From NCBI GenBank assembly GCA_028282725.1, contig JANQHF010000058.1, forward strand, positions 1 through 64,000: DNA of 64,000 nt, read 5' to 3'. This DNA is from Saprospiraceae bacterium. GTDB taxonomy: Bacteria; Bacteroidota; Bacteroidia; Chitinophagales; Saprospiraceae. The position numbers and the translations under genes are program-made. This document shows positions 18,584-28,500 of this stretch, piece after piece. The notes beneath the pieces are model-generated. The model searched no databases. It was not told the origin of the DNA and saw only the letters and a list, made by a program, of their open reading frames with translations. The stretch's first letter is position 1, and each line of letters starts with the position of its first letter.

Positions 18584-19771
18584 TTAAAAACTCCACTTGA
18601 TCCTGAGATAAGCCATCTTTGTAGGACTCCGGTAATCACCAGACTGGCCTTCCAGAAATATTTGTCCGACAAAGGCAAGATCAACATTCTGTGCCAGGCT
18701 GTAAGTGACGGATGGGTTCAAAAACAAGGGATGACCATTCACGGGTGAATAGATGATTGCTATCGTACCATTCGTCAGCGGTGAGAAAGGGTAGGAGTAC
18801 GAATAAAATGTGGCCCATCGATAGGGATATAAATTTCTGGCACTCAGGTCAAATGCGAAGAGATTGGTTCGTGGATTGTCAGTGCTATTATAGAGTACCC
18901 CGGTGTTGATAAAGCCACCATTTTGAAAAGCATAGTCCAAACTCAAAGTCCCGGCAAAGACATCCGGGATCAAATCATCGGTTGATTTAAAGAACGTCAT
19001 CTCACCCTTGAAACCAATATCACCGATTCCTCCCGACCATCCTGCACCGAGTACCAGATCCTTGAATGCCCATCCGGCCAGGAATTGATAGTCATAATTG
19101 GACTTGTTGAATTTCCATAAAAGCCCTGCTACGACCTCATCCTTATCATCAAAGGCCTTGAATGCCAATTCTATGCTGCCTGTAAATCCTGTGTATTTTT
19201 TTATTCTGACGGCATCAGACCCCGGTCGTTCTTCGTAGTCAAAATCAGTAAAAGTAAAGGCATTGAAGATGTCGTGCGGGTTCCAGACGGTATTTATGCC
19301 CCAGTTGATCCGTTGTCGGCCAATCCTGATTTCCCAGTCTCCTTTGGTATATTCACCATACAGCCGGTCGAAAATACTGTGCAAAATGACATCATTTCCA
19401 ACGTTTAAGATCTGCAGATTGATGACATCGTTTCCGTCTTCCTTAAGACTTTCCTTGAAATTTGTGAAGAAAACGCTTCGGGTGAGTTCGCCAAAAAAGA
19501 AACGATTGCGCAATTGGGCTTTGAAATTCCAATGATCATTTGGAAACCACTCAAAATTTAAACGGGAATGCAAAAAGGCATCGGAGAGAACCGTGTCCAA
19601 TCCGAATGAGGGTTCATTAATACTGAACAATCCCTGAAGGGACTTGTGATATCCGGAGAGGGTCCAGTTCTTTTCCTTGGATTCTTCCTGACATGAGACA
19701 GAATATGATAGAAGAATGAATAAGGCAAGTAGGATTTCCTTACCTGACTTCATCTTTGGCAATTTTGCCAT
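18584..19771 (-). CDS. Outer-membrane beta-barrel protein of the export operon
   Basis: This 395-residue protein has a signal peptide (ILLALFILLSYSVSC). The rest is alternating amphipathic strands with many aromatic residues, ending LAYLRIKWSF with a C-terminal Phe typical of outer-membrane barrels. WEIRIGRQRINWGINTVWNP (about 143-162) recalls alginate-export/DUF1302-type porins, but I cannot place the family firmly. It is the last gene of the operon and overlaps the ATPase gene by 32 nt, so expression is tightly coupled. The context suggests it is the outer-membrane part or receiving end of the ABC system. Confidence 0.65.
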   Translation of the reverse strand: MAKLPKMKSGKEILLALFILLSYSVSCQEESKEKNWTLSGYHKSLQGLFSINEPSFGLDTVLSDAFLHSRLNFEWFPNDHWNFKAQLRNRFFFGELTRSVFFTNFKESLKEDGNDVINLQILNVGNDVILHSIFDRLYGEYTKGDWEIRIGRQRINWGINTVWNPHDIFNAFTFTDFDYEERPGSDAVRIKKYTGFTGSIELAFKAFDDKDEVVAGLLWKFNKSNYDYQFLAGWAFKDLVLGAGWSGGIGDIGFKGEMTFFKSTDDLIPDVFAGTLSLDYAFQNGGFINTGVLYNSTDNPRTNLFAFDLSARNLYPYRWATFYSYSYPFSPLTNGTIAIIYSPVNGHPLFLNPSVTYSLAQNVDLAFVGQIFLEGQSGDYRSPTKMAYLRIKWSF

Positions 19772-20423
19772 CGATCAATGTAATGACACGCCGTGCCCGA
19801 TCGATGACGCGTTGGTCGTGGGTCGAAAAAACAAAGGTCATACCTTCTTCTCGATTCAATTCTGCCATCATATCCAGGAGATCTGCAGTCGATTGCGAAT
19901 CCAGGTTTGCTGTAGGTTCGTCCGCAAGAATAAAAGAAGGTTTGGAGGCCAAAGCCCTCGCTACTGCGACTCGCTGCTGTTGTCCTCCTGAGAGTTCCAT
20001 TGGCCTTTTGTTCTTTTTGTCGTGGAGCCCTACGGCATCCAGGAGTTCATTTGCCCTTTGATCCCGTTCTTTTTTTGACTTTTTCTGAAGCATCATTATA
20101 AACTCAACATTTTCTCGGGCAGTCAATACGGGTATGAGGTTGTACGACTGAAATATAAATCCAATATGATCCTTTCTGAAATTGATCATTCCATTTCCGG
20201 ATAGTGTAGATATATCAGTGCCTGCTATGTAGACTTTTCCTTTTGTCGGGGTATCCAATCCTCCGATTATATTCAACAGAGTTGTTTTGCCAGATCCCGA
20301 AGGACCCACAATGGCCGTAAATTCTCCTTCATCAATCTCAAGGTCCACGCCTCTCAATGCGTGTACAGGCACTTTATCCGGATTATATATTTTTTCAATT
20401 TGCTCTGTGATGATTACAGCCAT
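19740..20423 (-). CDS. ABC transporter ATP-binding protein (LolD/MacB type)
   Basis: This 227-residue nucleotide-binding subunit has all key motifs: Walker A GPSGSGKTT (about 39-47), Q-loop in FIFQSYNLIP, signature LSGGQQQRVAVARAL (about 143-157), Walker B FILADEPTANLD (about 164-175) and the switch His in FVFSTHDQRV. LolD/MacB-type ATPases drive FtsX-like permeases that work on lipoproteins, lipids or periplasmic substrates by a mechanotransmission mechanism. It sits between the two permease genes upstream (9 nt) and the barrel gene downstream (overlap). Confidence 0.92.
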   Translation of the reverse strand: MAVIITEQIEKIYNPDKVPVHALRGVDLEIDEGEFTAIVGPSGSGKTTLLNIIGGLDTPTKGKVYIAGTDISTLSGNGMINFRKDHIGFIFQSYNLIPVLTARENVEFIMMLQKKSKKERDQRANELLDAVGLHDKKNKRPMELSGGQQQRVAVARALASKPSFILADEPTANLDSQSTADLLDMMAELNREEGMTFVFSTHDQRVIDRARRVITLIDGKIAKDEVR

Positions 20424-20432
20424 GTGTCTTAT

Positions 20433-21644
20433 TTATAGTTTTCTAATTGCCTCCATAGGTCTCAGTCGTATCGCTTTAATGGCCGGATAGACAGAAGCCA
20501 AAAGTGCTGTAATGAGGACAGACACCATTAACTGGAGATACATTTCAGTATCAAGCGATGGATAGATTACCGTATCCATTCCGAATCGCTCAATTCCTTT
20601 TGCAAAACCGCTGAGATCAATACCCGTCCTATTCAAATACTTGACGGTTAGCCATCCGATCAGCATGCCCAGGGGGGCACCAATAATGCCAAGCATCAAT
20701 GTTTCCATTACGATCATAAAGAACACCCTGATCCTATTCATTCCAATTGCCATAAGCATACCTAATTCGCGCGTTCTTTCCAATACGGCCATGAGCATGG
20801 TATTGATGATTCCGAAAATCAGGGCCAGCATAAAAATGGCCAGTAGAATGGACAGACTGACGTAAATCTGGGATTCATATAATTGAACGTCCGGCGCGAT
20901 CTCGCGATAATTTTCGATCAGCAGGTCCGGATAAGTGGACTTCAAATCCTGCTGTACATTTTCCAATTGCTCAACGTCCTTAATGATCATTGCGATCTCA
21001 TGAAGGGCATTATCCTTCCCTATTAACTCATTCAGGTCATCCTGCAGGACAAATACCGAAGCCAGATCAGCCATTGTATTACCCGTGGAAAACATTCCCA
21101 CAATCCTGAAAGAACTGGCTACTATTTCTTTATTTAAATCCTGGAATTGAATGACTACTTTCTTCCTGAGTCTGACCTTCAACTTCTCAGCCAATTCCCT
21201 ACTGACGATGATCTGGTTGTTTTTATCTTCCTGGAAGTAGGTTCCTTCTACAATCTTTTCGGAAATCTGACTCAACCGCTCCTCCTGTTCAGGTATTACC
21301 CCTTTGATGGCTACTCCTCTTGCACTTCGGCTCGACCGTATCATGCCATTGGCAATCGACCGATAGGCCGTGGAGACGATTTCACTTTTTGCCTCAAGAT
21401 CTTCTGTCAGGTCGTCTTCGATCATGAATGCCAACTCCTTGTCTTCATTGAATTCCGGGTGATGAATTTGGATGTGAGAAGTTTGATAACGGATCGCATT
21501 ATCGACGTAACCACCCGTCATTCCAAGGGAAAGTGCCATCATGGCAATGAAGGACCATACGCCGATCAGGACGGCTCCAATGACTACAAGCGAACGTACC
21601 CGTGATCTCCAAATATTTCTCCATGCCACTTTTAATATCATCAT
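20433..21644 (-). CDS. FtsX/LolE-family ABC permease (second copy)
   Basis: At 403 residues it follows the MacB/FtsX plan: an N-terminal helix preceded by WRNIWRSRVRSLVVIG (about 7-22), a periplasmic domain of about 230 residues, then three helices near 270-295, 315-345 and 370-392, and a tail ending SVYPAIKAIRLRPMEAIR. It lies directly downstream of a similar permease (12-nt gap), suggesting a heterodimer comparable to LolC/LolE. The substrate is not readable from sequence. Confidence 0.88.
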   Translation of the reverse strand: MMILKVAWRNIWRSRVRSLVVIGAVLIGVWSFIAMMALSLGMTGGYVDNAIRYQTSHIQIHHPEFNEDKELAFMIEDDLTEDLEAKSEIVSTAYRSIANGMIRSSRSARGVAIKGVIPEQEERLSQISEKIVEGTYFQEDKNNQIIVSRELAEKLKVRLRKKVVIQFQDLNKEIVASSFRIVGMFSTGNTMADLASVFVLQDDLNELIGKDNALHEIAMIIKDVEQLENVQQDLKSTYPDLLIENYREIAPDVQLYESQIYVSLSILLAIFMLALIFGIINTMLMAVLERTRELGMLMAIGMNRIRVFFMIVMETLMLGIIGAPLGMLIGWLTVKYLNRTGIDLSGFAKGIERFGMDTVIYPSLDTEMYLQLMVSVLITALLASVYPAIKAIRLRPMEAIRKL

Positions 21645-21656
21645 ATCGCATCGATT

Positions 21657-22883
21657 TTAAGAGCGCATGGCTTTTACAGGATTCAAGGTCAGGATTTTAG
21701 ACAAAGGAAAAATTCCCAGAATACAGGTGATGATAAAAATTAAGATGGCCTGGTTGATAAAGATGGGTGCCTCAAAGGCTGCAGGAATCAGGGGCTCCAT
21801 CCCAAATTTTTCAAATGCCGCCGTTGCTTCTTCACCCATCATGGACAGATCGAGGGGATTGACACTCCAGTTGTATACGACCGGGATAGCTATGATAATA
21901 CCGACCAGGGCCCCGAGAAGACCTACTGTAATAATCTCTAAAATGGTTACGGCAAATAATTGCCAGCGTCCGAGACCTATGGCAGTGAGAATACCAAATT
22001 CATACATACGTTCCTGGGTCATCATGATTATAGTGCCAAAAATTGCAAAGGCAATCAAGGCATACAAGATGCCCATGACTATGTAATCACCCCCTTCGTC
22101 CAATTGGCGGGCCTGCATCAATTCGGGCATCAACTCTTTATAGTCCATGACCTCATAAACTTCAGGATCCAGGTTTTCTTTCAATGAATTGACCGCTTTA
22201 TCCACCTGTCTCTGACCAGCTATTTTTAATGCGACCGAAGTAATGCGGTTGTCCGCAGCATAGAAATGTTGGCTTGTTTTAAGTGATAGATATATCAGGA
22301 CCTTGTTTAAGTCGGGTAAGGCATATTTGAAAATGCCTCTTACGGGATATTTCCCCGCTGCATTAGCACCGTGATATCCCTGGGAAATAAGAATCAAGGT
22401 ATCCCCTAGGCCCAACTTCAATTTGTCGGCAACTCCCTTTGCGAGCAGAGCTCCGTCATCTGATGCATCTAAGTAGTTTCCTTCGATTATTTTATCGGAT
22501 ACACCGGTTAGGGCTTCTTCCTGATCCGGTTCGATTCCGACGATCATAACGCCCTGGGTCAAGTCACCGGTCGAAGCAAGTGCAAATGATTCCAACCTGG
22601 GAGCATAGCCAAGGATATGATCATTCGATGGGTCAAGACTTCTTACGACTTCCTGATAATCCATTGAGTTGTCGATGGTCTGATCATCCCAGAATCCATT
22701 GGCATGGATCTGTGCATATCCAAAAAAGAGATTCACTGATGTATTGATCACATTGTCCCAGGCTCCTTTATTAAAAGACCGCATGATGCTGGCCAGGAAT
22801 ACGGCAAAGGCCACTGCCGTGATGGTAATCAGAGTTCGTCTCTTATTCCGCCAGATATTCCGAAGTGCAAGTGTCAGCAGCAT
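21657..22883 (-). CDS. FtsX/LolC-family ABC permease (first copy)
   Basis: At 408 residues, it opens with ALRNIWRNKRRTLITITAVA, the typical membrane-entry motif of FtsX permeases, followed by a large periplasmic domain (about 45-270) and three C-terminal helices, ending FPLSKILTLNPVKAMRS. It is paired with the next permease and the LolD-type ATPase. The upstream neighbour 15 nt away encodes a LolA-like periplasmic carrier, so the complex probably hands a lipid or lipoprotein to that carrier (inference). Confidence 0.88.
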   Translation of the reverse strand: MLLTLALRNIWRNKRRTLITITAVAFAVFLASIMRSFNKGAWDNVINTSVNLFFGYAQIHANGFWDDQTIDNSMDYQEVVRSLDPSNDHILGYAPRLESFALASTGDLTQGVMIVGIEPDQEEALTGVSDKIIEGNYLDASDDGALLAKGVADKLKLGLGDTLILISQGYHGANAAGKYPVRGIFKYALPDLNKVLIYLSLKTSQHFYAADNRITSVALKIAGQRQVDKAVNSLKENLDPEVYEVMDYKELMPELMQARQLDEGGDYIVMGILYALIAFAIFGTIIMMTQERMYEFGILTAIGLGRWQLFAVTILEIITVGLLGALVGIIIAIPVVYNWSVNPLDLSMMGEEATAAFEKFGMEPLIPAAFEAPIFINQAILIFIITCILGIFPLSKILTLNPVKAMRS

Positions 22884-22898
22884 GGTTGTAGATTTATT

Positions 22899-23657
22899 TT
22901 ATCGAACCCTTTTCATATTCTGTACGGAAAAAAAGGCATCCTTTATGGGGTTTTCAAATATCAGCGAAAGATATTCGACTTTAGTCATATGTCCCTCTTC
23001 ATCTGCGGGAACCACTTCGAGGACCCGGGGTAGTAACTTTCCTCCGAGGTTTTGAATGTCCTTTCCTGACATGGTATTTACAAGGTAGTCATCCTCATCA
23101 TAGAATTCAGTTTTCATCTGAATAAAGTCTTTTTGATCTACCCATATTTTGATTTTGCCCCAAACCACACCTACACCTTCCTTGGGAATCAAATCGATCA
23201 CCCAGCATGTTCTGCCTTCGACTTCTTCCTCTCCGACGATTTCCTGGATGTAATCATCGACAGTTGATGATGCTCTTGCCAAATCATCATTCGTGAAGTC
23301 GGACCCCATCCAACTTTGAGACATCATGGACGGCGGCATTTTAATCACGCGATCAATGGTAGGCTGCCAATTCCACATTTCAGACTCCCTCTTGAGGAAT
23401 GAAATGCCTTTATCTCTTGCCGGGGCAGTCACAAGGATTAAGGAGTAGTCTTCACCTTTTGACCAGGATTTCAACTGCATTTCCCGCGACCAGTCAGGTC
23501 GAATAATCGTCATCCTGATTGCTGCCTCGCTATACGTTCCTCTTACTTTTTCATCGGCAATTTGAATGATTTCATGAGCCGTTAAGGAACCGTTTTGAGC
23601 TTGGGCAGCAGTCAGGATGAACAAGCTAAGGAATGAGATGATTACATGTTTATTCAT
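22899..23657 (-). CDS. Outer-membrane lipoprotein-sorting (LolA-like) periplasmic protein
   Basis: A 252-residue product is obtained when translation starts at the ATG at 23657, which gives a clean signal peptide (MNKHVIISFLSLFILTAAQAQ). A longer upstream reading exists but would overlap the regulator gene widely. The body matches the COG2834 lipoprotein-sorting fold: ADEKVRG, IIRPDWSREMQLKSWSKG, FLKRESEMWNWQPTIDRVIK, SWMGSDFTNDDL and the final KVEYLSL. Relatives of this branch occur beside lipid- or hydrophobe-exporting transporters. The chosen start overlaps the TetR stop by 8 nt (translational coupling). Confidence 0.8.
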   Translation of the reverse strand: MNKHVIISFLSLFILTAAQAQNGSLTAHEIIQIADEKVRGTYSEAAIRMTIIRPDWSREMQLKSWSKGEDYSLILVTAPARDKGISFLKRESEMWNWQPTIDRVIKMPPSMMSQSWMGSDFTNDDLARASSTVDDYIQEIVGEEEVEGRTCWVIDLIPKEGVGVVWGKIKIWVDQKDFIQMKTEFYDEDDYLVNTMSGKDIQNLGGKLLPRVLEVVPADEEGHMTKVEYLSLIFENPIKDAFFSVQNMKRVR

Positions 23658-24261
23658 GAGGTAAATTTGAATGAATTCCTTTACTTGTAAAGGTTTGAAT
23701 AAGAACTTGAACAGTCTTTTCAATAGGATATTGATCACCCAGGTGCATATAATGCAGCATCATGCCATCCATGGCCGCACCGAGAAGCATGGAGGATTGG
23801 AGTGGATCAATTGAACCCATTTTTGAGAATAAATCGACCCCAACCTGAACTGACCATTTTGTATTCTCTTCTACGAGGTCCTGGAGCTCTTGCATGACTT
23901 CGGGTTGAAATGAAAGTGATGTAAGTAATTTCCAAAAATCCCGGTTTTGCTTTATATGAATGACTGCCTGGGTTACAATGTTTTCCAGTTCTTTTTTTGG
24001 TGAACTGCTCTCATCCGCAGCATTTTCGATGATTTCACTTCCCGTCTTGACAGCGCGCTGGACAATTCTACGGAGCAAGTCGGTCTTGCTGTCAAAATAG
24101 TTGTACATCAGTCCTTTGGAGATGCCTGCTGACTCGGCGATATTACTGATGCTGGTTGAGCTAAATCCTTTGGTGGCAAAGAGTTGCAAGGCAGTATCCA
24201 GGATTTTTTCTTCACTTCTGGTGCGGATGGCGGCAAATTGTTCTTTAGTCTTGGGACACAT
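23650..24261 (-). CDS. TetR/AcrR-family regulator of the export operon
   Basis: This 203-residue repressor-type protein has an N-terminal helix-turn-helix: ILDTALQLFATKGFSSTSIS (about 19-38) then IAESAGISKGLMYNYFDSKTDLL (about 41-63). The larger C-terminal ligand-binding domain is not assignable to a known inducer. It is the first gene of a six-gene minus-strand operon, and a palindrome lies 4 nt before its start codon. Autoregulation together with the transporter genes is the natural reading. A hydrophobic compound or envelope stress signal is a plausible inducer (inference). Confidence 0.9.
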   Translation of the reverse strand: MCPKTKEQFAAIRTRSEEKILDTALQLFATKGFSSTSISNIAESAGISKGLMYNYFDSKTDLLRRIVQRAVKTGSEIIENAADESSSPKKELENIVTQAVIHIKQNRDFWKLLTSLSFQPEVMQELQDLVEENTKWSVQVGVDLFSKMGSIDPLQSSMLLGAAMDGMMLHYMHLGDQYPIEKTVQVLIQTFTSKGIHSNLPHE

Positions 24262-24264
24262 ACA

Positions 24265-24284
24265 TTGACCGAACGTTTAGTCAA
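24265..24284. promoter_or_regulatory. Palindromic operator for the TetR regulator
   Basis: TTGACCGAACGTTTAGTCAA matches its reverse complement at 16 of 20 positions. It ends 4 nt upstream of the TetR start codon, the classic place for an autoregulatory TetR operator. Binding is inferred from position and symmetry only. Confidence 0.65.
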
Positions 24285-24308
24285 AAATATGCGTATTTAG
24301 TGACTATG

Positions 24309-25022
24309 TCAAGAGAATCCGTCACCCGACTTAAAGTCGGGTGACGACTTTAAGTCTGACGACATTTGATCAGACAAAATTTTTCGCCCAAAATGGACAT
24401 CACACAATCTGTTGTTCGGGTCTGAATTCATATATGCCGATGCAGAAGACCAACGATATTTAATTGCTTTCTTGACCAATCCAGCTTTTACAGGATTTTC
24501 GTGAATGTAGTGAAAACACTTGACCACATAACTCTGATTTTGTAGTGGTCCTTCGACTTCATCAATATCCATTGACAAATGAATCCAACCATCTTTTGCC
24601 TTACATCGCTTCTTGAATAGACTACCTGACCATCCATAGTGTTCATTGATTGCTCTTGAATAGGAACCTAGCAGAATACCAATTGATCTATTCAAATTAA
24701 TCGCCCTGTCTTTCTTGTCGTAGTATCCGGGTGGTCTCTTGAGTTCTATTGCCTTTTCTCCATATTTATTCCATCGTCTTTCACGTATTAATTTGTCTTG
24801 GTGAATTCTAAATTCGTGAAGAGGAATTTCTATATTGTCCACATGAAACAACCAATGAAAATGGTTAGGCATCAAACACCATGATATTAATTTTCCAAAT
24901 GGCGGCAGATGAACCCGCATTTTCCACTCAAACAGTTCGAAATTCAAATCTTCCTGGAATAGTTGTCTTTTATTGTTCCCCTGATTGAATATATGAAAGA
25001 TCCCGCCTCTATATAATTTCAT
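24309..25022 (-). CDS. REP-associated tyrosine transposase (RAYT, IS200-like Y1 family)
   Basis: This 237-residue single-strand DNA transposase has the HUH motif MPNHFHWLFHVD (His54 and His56), the likely nucleophile Tyr121 in LLGSYSRAIN, and the family stretch YIHENPVKAGLV (about 172-183) followed by WSSASAY. RAYTs act on REP palindromes rather than moving as ordinary insertion sequences. Two REP-like copies in the same orientation flank the gene. The last 15 codons (about residues 223-237) are encoded by the downstream REP itself, so the natural C-terminus may have been replaced when the gene was joined to the repeat. Confidence 0.88.
   Translation of the reverse strand: MKLYRGGIFHIFNQGNNKRQLFQEDLNFELFEWKMRVHLPPFGKLISWCLMPNHFHWLFHVDNIEIPLHEFRIHQDKLIRERRWNKYGEKAIELKRPPGYYDKKDRAINLNRSIGILLGSYSRAINEHYGWSGSLFKKRCKAKDGWIHLSMDIDEVEGPLQNQSYVVKCFHYIHENPVKAGLVKKAIKYRWSSASAYMNSDPNNRLCDVHFGRKILSDQMSSDLKSSPDFKSGDGFS
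24321..24356. repeat. REP-like palindrome at the 3' side of the RAYT gene
   Basis: GTCACCCGACTT and AAGTCGGGTGAC around a single A form a perfect 12-bp inverted repeat (24321-24345). It is followed at once by a second small palindrome, GACTTTAAGTC (24346-24356). The copy at 25093-25122 matches 27 of 28 bases over the core and has the same orientation. Confidence 0.8.
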
Positions 25023-25092
25023 AAGGTTTTTATATAGATATGACCAAATCCGGTCTTAGGTAACCCCTTTCAGTTAAAAATTTTCGGAAATG

Positions 25093-25122
25093 ACACCCGA
25101 CTTAAAGTTGGGTGACGACTTA
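25093..25122. repeat. REP-like palindrome at the 5' side of the RAYT gene
   Basis: CACCCGACTT, A, AAGTTGGGTG is an imperfect hairpin (one mismatched pair) followed by ACGACTTA, as in the other copy. Together the pair brackets the transposase gene in direct orientation, as in a REP-transposase unit. Confidence 0.78.
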
Positions 25123-25140
25123 GAAATTCAGAATGTCAAC

Positions 25141-25518
25141 CTATCCTTCAAAAACAGGCCTGTTCAGGATGAGGACAATGATCATGATCATCGACAAGAT
25201 CAGAAAGAGCGCATTTCCATTTATGTACCAAAGTATTGCATTAATCATTCCAGCGCATTCTAAAAAGGCCCAATTCATGATGAGTGCACTTTTCAATGTG
25301 TCCATCTTTGTCTCGTGAGAAGTAGAGTGACTCACAGACCTTATCCTCCTTTCCTTCAGGAAATGACCCAGGAAGACTGTCCCAAATGAGATCAGGACAC
25401 CGATGATATACACATAGTCAAATTGAAATGAAAAAGCCATCTTATCCTGTGGTTCCACTACGAAAAAATAGAAAATGAACAAAACCATAACCAATCCACC
25501 CGCTATCGCATAAAACAT
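25141..25518 (-). CDS. Small integral membrane protein, function unknown
   Basis: At 125 residues it has four predicted helices (about 3-22, 33-52, 77-95, 101-119) and a charged loop near 54-72 (KERRIRSVSHSTSHETKMD). I do not recognise the family. The conserved-looking order of helix, basic loop, helix suggests a DUF-type four-helix protein. It lies 46 nt downstream of the large ThuA/sugar-dehydrogenase gene, on the same strand, and could be co-transcribed with it. Confidence 0.6.
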   Translation of the reverse strand: MFYAIAGGLVMVLFIFYFFVVEPQDKMAFSFQFDYVYIIGVLISFGTVFLGHFLKERRIRSVSHSTSHETKMDTLKSALIMNWAFLECAGMINAILWYINGNALFLILSMIMIIVLILNRPVFEG

Positions 25519-25564
25519 GGTCGATAGAGTTTTCCTGCTCTCGGAATCTACATCTATCTAATAG

Positions 25565-28500
25565 TCACGAACCTGACATGGGTAGAAAAGTCCATGCTGC
25601 CAACGTGCCTACGGGCGCTCCTTCCTTATTTGATTTGAATTTCACAATCAAATCATGAATACCAGAATGTTCTGCCAATGGTATGGGAATATTGTCCATG
25701 GCTCCCATTTGCATACTCACTTTGATTTCACCTGAATAAATGGGTTCACTCTCCGGGTCGTCCAAATAAATATCGAAACTTCCTCCTGAAGCAAACATGC
25801 CCGGCGCACTGGCCGTCAAAATGACCGATCCGATTCCCGTCAAATCCATTGCTTCATAGGTTATGACTGCATTGTCATTGACCACCGCTATTTCAAATTC
25901 CTGTTCTATCCCGGGAAACATATCCGGTGTTATGGTAAACTGACTTACGAATTCTCCACTTGTGTAGGCGACTGCTGACAGAGTCGCAGGTTGAAGTACG
26001 AGGTTGTCAAATGATCTCAGCGGTTCCACATCTCCATTCCCTTTATCCGTATAAGAGGCCATTATTACAAATTTTCCTCCCGGATCATTTCCCTCCGGAA
26101 CTTGAAGGACATGCGAGCCAAATGCCGGTATTTCAACTTCTTTTTTCTTCTCTCCTACGGACAGAATGTATTTAGCCATTTGGTTGGCATCTTTCGGGCT
26201 GATATCAGGATGAGCCGCCATGGCCGTCTCTCCCCAGACACCACCACCTCCTTTAATGATTTTCTCCGCCAAATATGACTCCTTAAGACTTCTTCTTCCT
26301 CTCTGACCCAAATATTTCTCACTGATGCTTTTGTAACTGGGGCCTACGGAAAGTCCATCGATTTTGTGACAACTTACACAATCGGATTGAGAAATGAGGT
26401 CCTGTCCGGGATGTGAAGACTTGATTTGTGAAAGAGCCATATGCCCCTGAGCAATTGAAGTCATGTCATGACCCATCTCGAGATAATCAACAGTGACGGC
26501 AATATTATCAGGATCAATCGTGCCGTCTTCCTTATCTGATGCCAATACCGTATAGTTGATCGGCTGTCCAGGGAAGTAAAACCTGGAATTTCCTTCTATC
26601 TGTATATTCACTTCCGGAGGGGTATTGCCTGCCAGGATTTTTACCTGCTCTGATGAAGATTCTCCATCACCATCCGTCACTTTTACCGAGGCCATGAATT
26701 CTCCCGGTTCGGTATACGTATGTTCTACTGAAGCGCCTCTATCAGTATTGCCATCTCCAAAATCCCAATCAAAGCTCAATTTATCTCCGTCGCTATCCAT
26801 TGATCCCTGCGCATCAAATTGGACGGTAAATGGAACTGCCTGCGCCGTCTCATTGACCTTTAATTCCGCTTTTGGCACCCTGTTGCCAGGGTTATATTTC
26901 AAGTGGCTGAGGATAGCATTTTCATTAGCTGTAAACCAACCTGTTCCATACTCGAGGGTATACAAATCACCATCCGGACTTAATACTACATCCATCAAAT
27001 TATTCCATTTGATCGATGGAAGGAATGGTTCCATGTAGGCCATGTCACCATTATCATCAAATGTCACGGCCATCATCCATCCGCGCATCCAATCGTAGAT
27101 AAACAGTTTGTCATCATAATATGCCGGAAAGCGATTGGGATTATGTCTGAACTTTTCTTCATGATAGACAGGACCTGCCATTGCATTTCTACCACCTGAT
27201 CCCGTATAAGGGAATTCTTCGGACTTGGCATAGGGATAATAGATCATGGCTTCCTGTGCAGGTGGTAATTCTCTGATTCCCGTGTTATTCGGAGAATCGT
27301 TGATCGGATTGGCGGGATCTCTTTTGGAACTGCTGGTTTCAGTGGCAAAATCGTAATCGTTGTAAGCCTTATTATCTCCAATGAAGTACGGCCAACCAAA
27401 GAAGCCCGGCTCTCTTGCCTGATTTACCTCATCGTATCCCCTCGGGCCTCTGTCGTCTCCATCGTCCCTGGCATCGGGTCCGATCTCTCCCCAATAAACA
27501 TAGTTGGTCTCGGAGTCGATAGAAAAACGGAATGGGTTTCTACAACCCATGACATAAATCTCAGGTCTTCCCTGGCTCCCATCTTTAGGAAATAAGTTGC
27601 CATCCGGAATATCGTAAGAACCGTCGGGATTGACTTTGATCCTGATGATTTTCCCCCTGAGATCATTTGTATTGGAAGATGATTTCTGGGCGTCAAACGG
27701 TGCCCTGCCCGGTCTTTCATCGGAAGGACTAAAACCAGATGACTGGTGAGGATTGGTATTATCACCAAAAGAACCCCATAAGTACCCATTGTGATCAAAT
27801 TCGATCGAACCTCCACTGTGACAACATTCATCACGTTGGGTTTCTATTTTCAACACAACAACCTCATCACTGAGCACTTCTCCTTCATTTCCATCAGGAT
27901 CAAAAGTGAATCTCGATATCGACTGGTGCGTTTCTTCGGGATGTGAATAACAAAGAAAGATGTGGCTGTTGTCTGAATAATTGGGATCGATTGCCATGCC
28001 AATGAGCCCGTCCTCCTCTCCTGTGTAAACGTCCAGCGTCGTCAGTGTCTTGGTTGCTTCGAGCGCAGGGTCATATAGTCTTACTGCACCTTTTCGTTCG
28101 ATAAATACAATTCGTCCGTCTGGCAACAAATCCAATTCCATGGGTTCATTGAAATAACTGTCCAATTCTTCTTTTTGGAATCGATTTTCTTCAGGCATTA
28201 CCGAGGCCAGGTTGTAGTCCACCGCTTTTTGATCACCCATGGCCCATTGAATGCCGCCCAACAGATGCCGGACGAAATTTTCTTCTTCATAGGATTCATC
28301 GGTGTGTCCGCCTCCGGTATAGAATGACCGTCCTCCATCGAATTCGTGATACCATGCGATGGGATGAAATTCACCATTGGTTCCACCTTCATAGGAAGTT
28401 TCATCCAGATTCAAAACAGAGGTGATATTCGGATTCAGTGATTTATAGTTATACCACTCATCGGTCCGGTCCCATCGGTCAGGAAGGTGATCTGTACTGA

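Noticed and set aside
21147..21605. Plus-strand frame of 152 codons opposite an FtsX permease
   Set aside because: The permease is supported by family motifs and operon context; the opposite frame has no domain.
26625..27038. Long plus-strand frame inside the ThuA/sugar-dehydrogenase gene
   Set aside because: It lies fully opposite a well-supported multidomain gene and has no recognisable motif, so it is a shadow frame.
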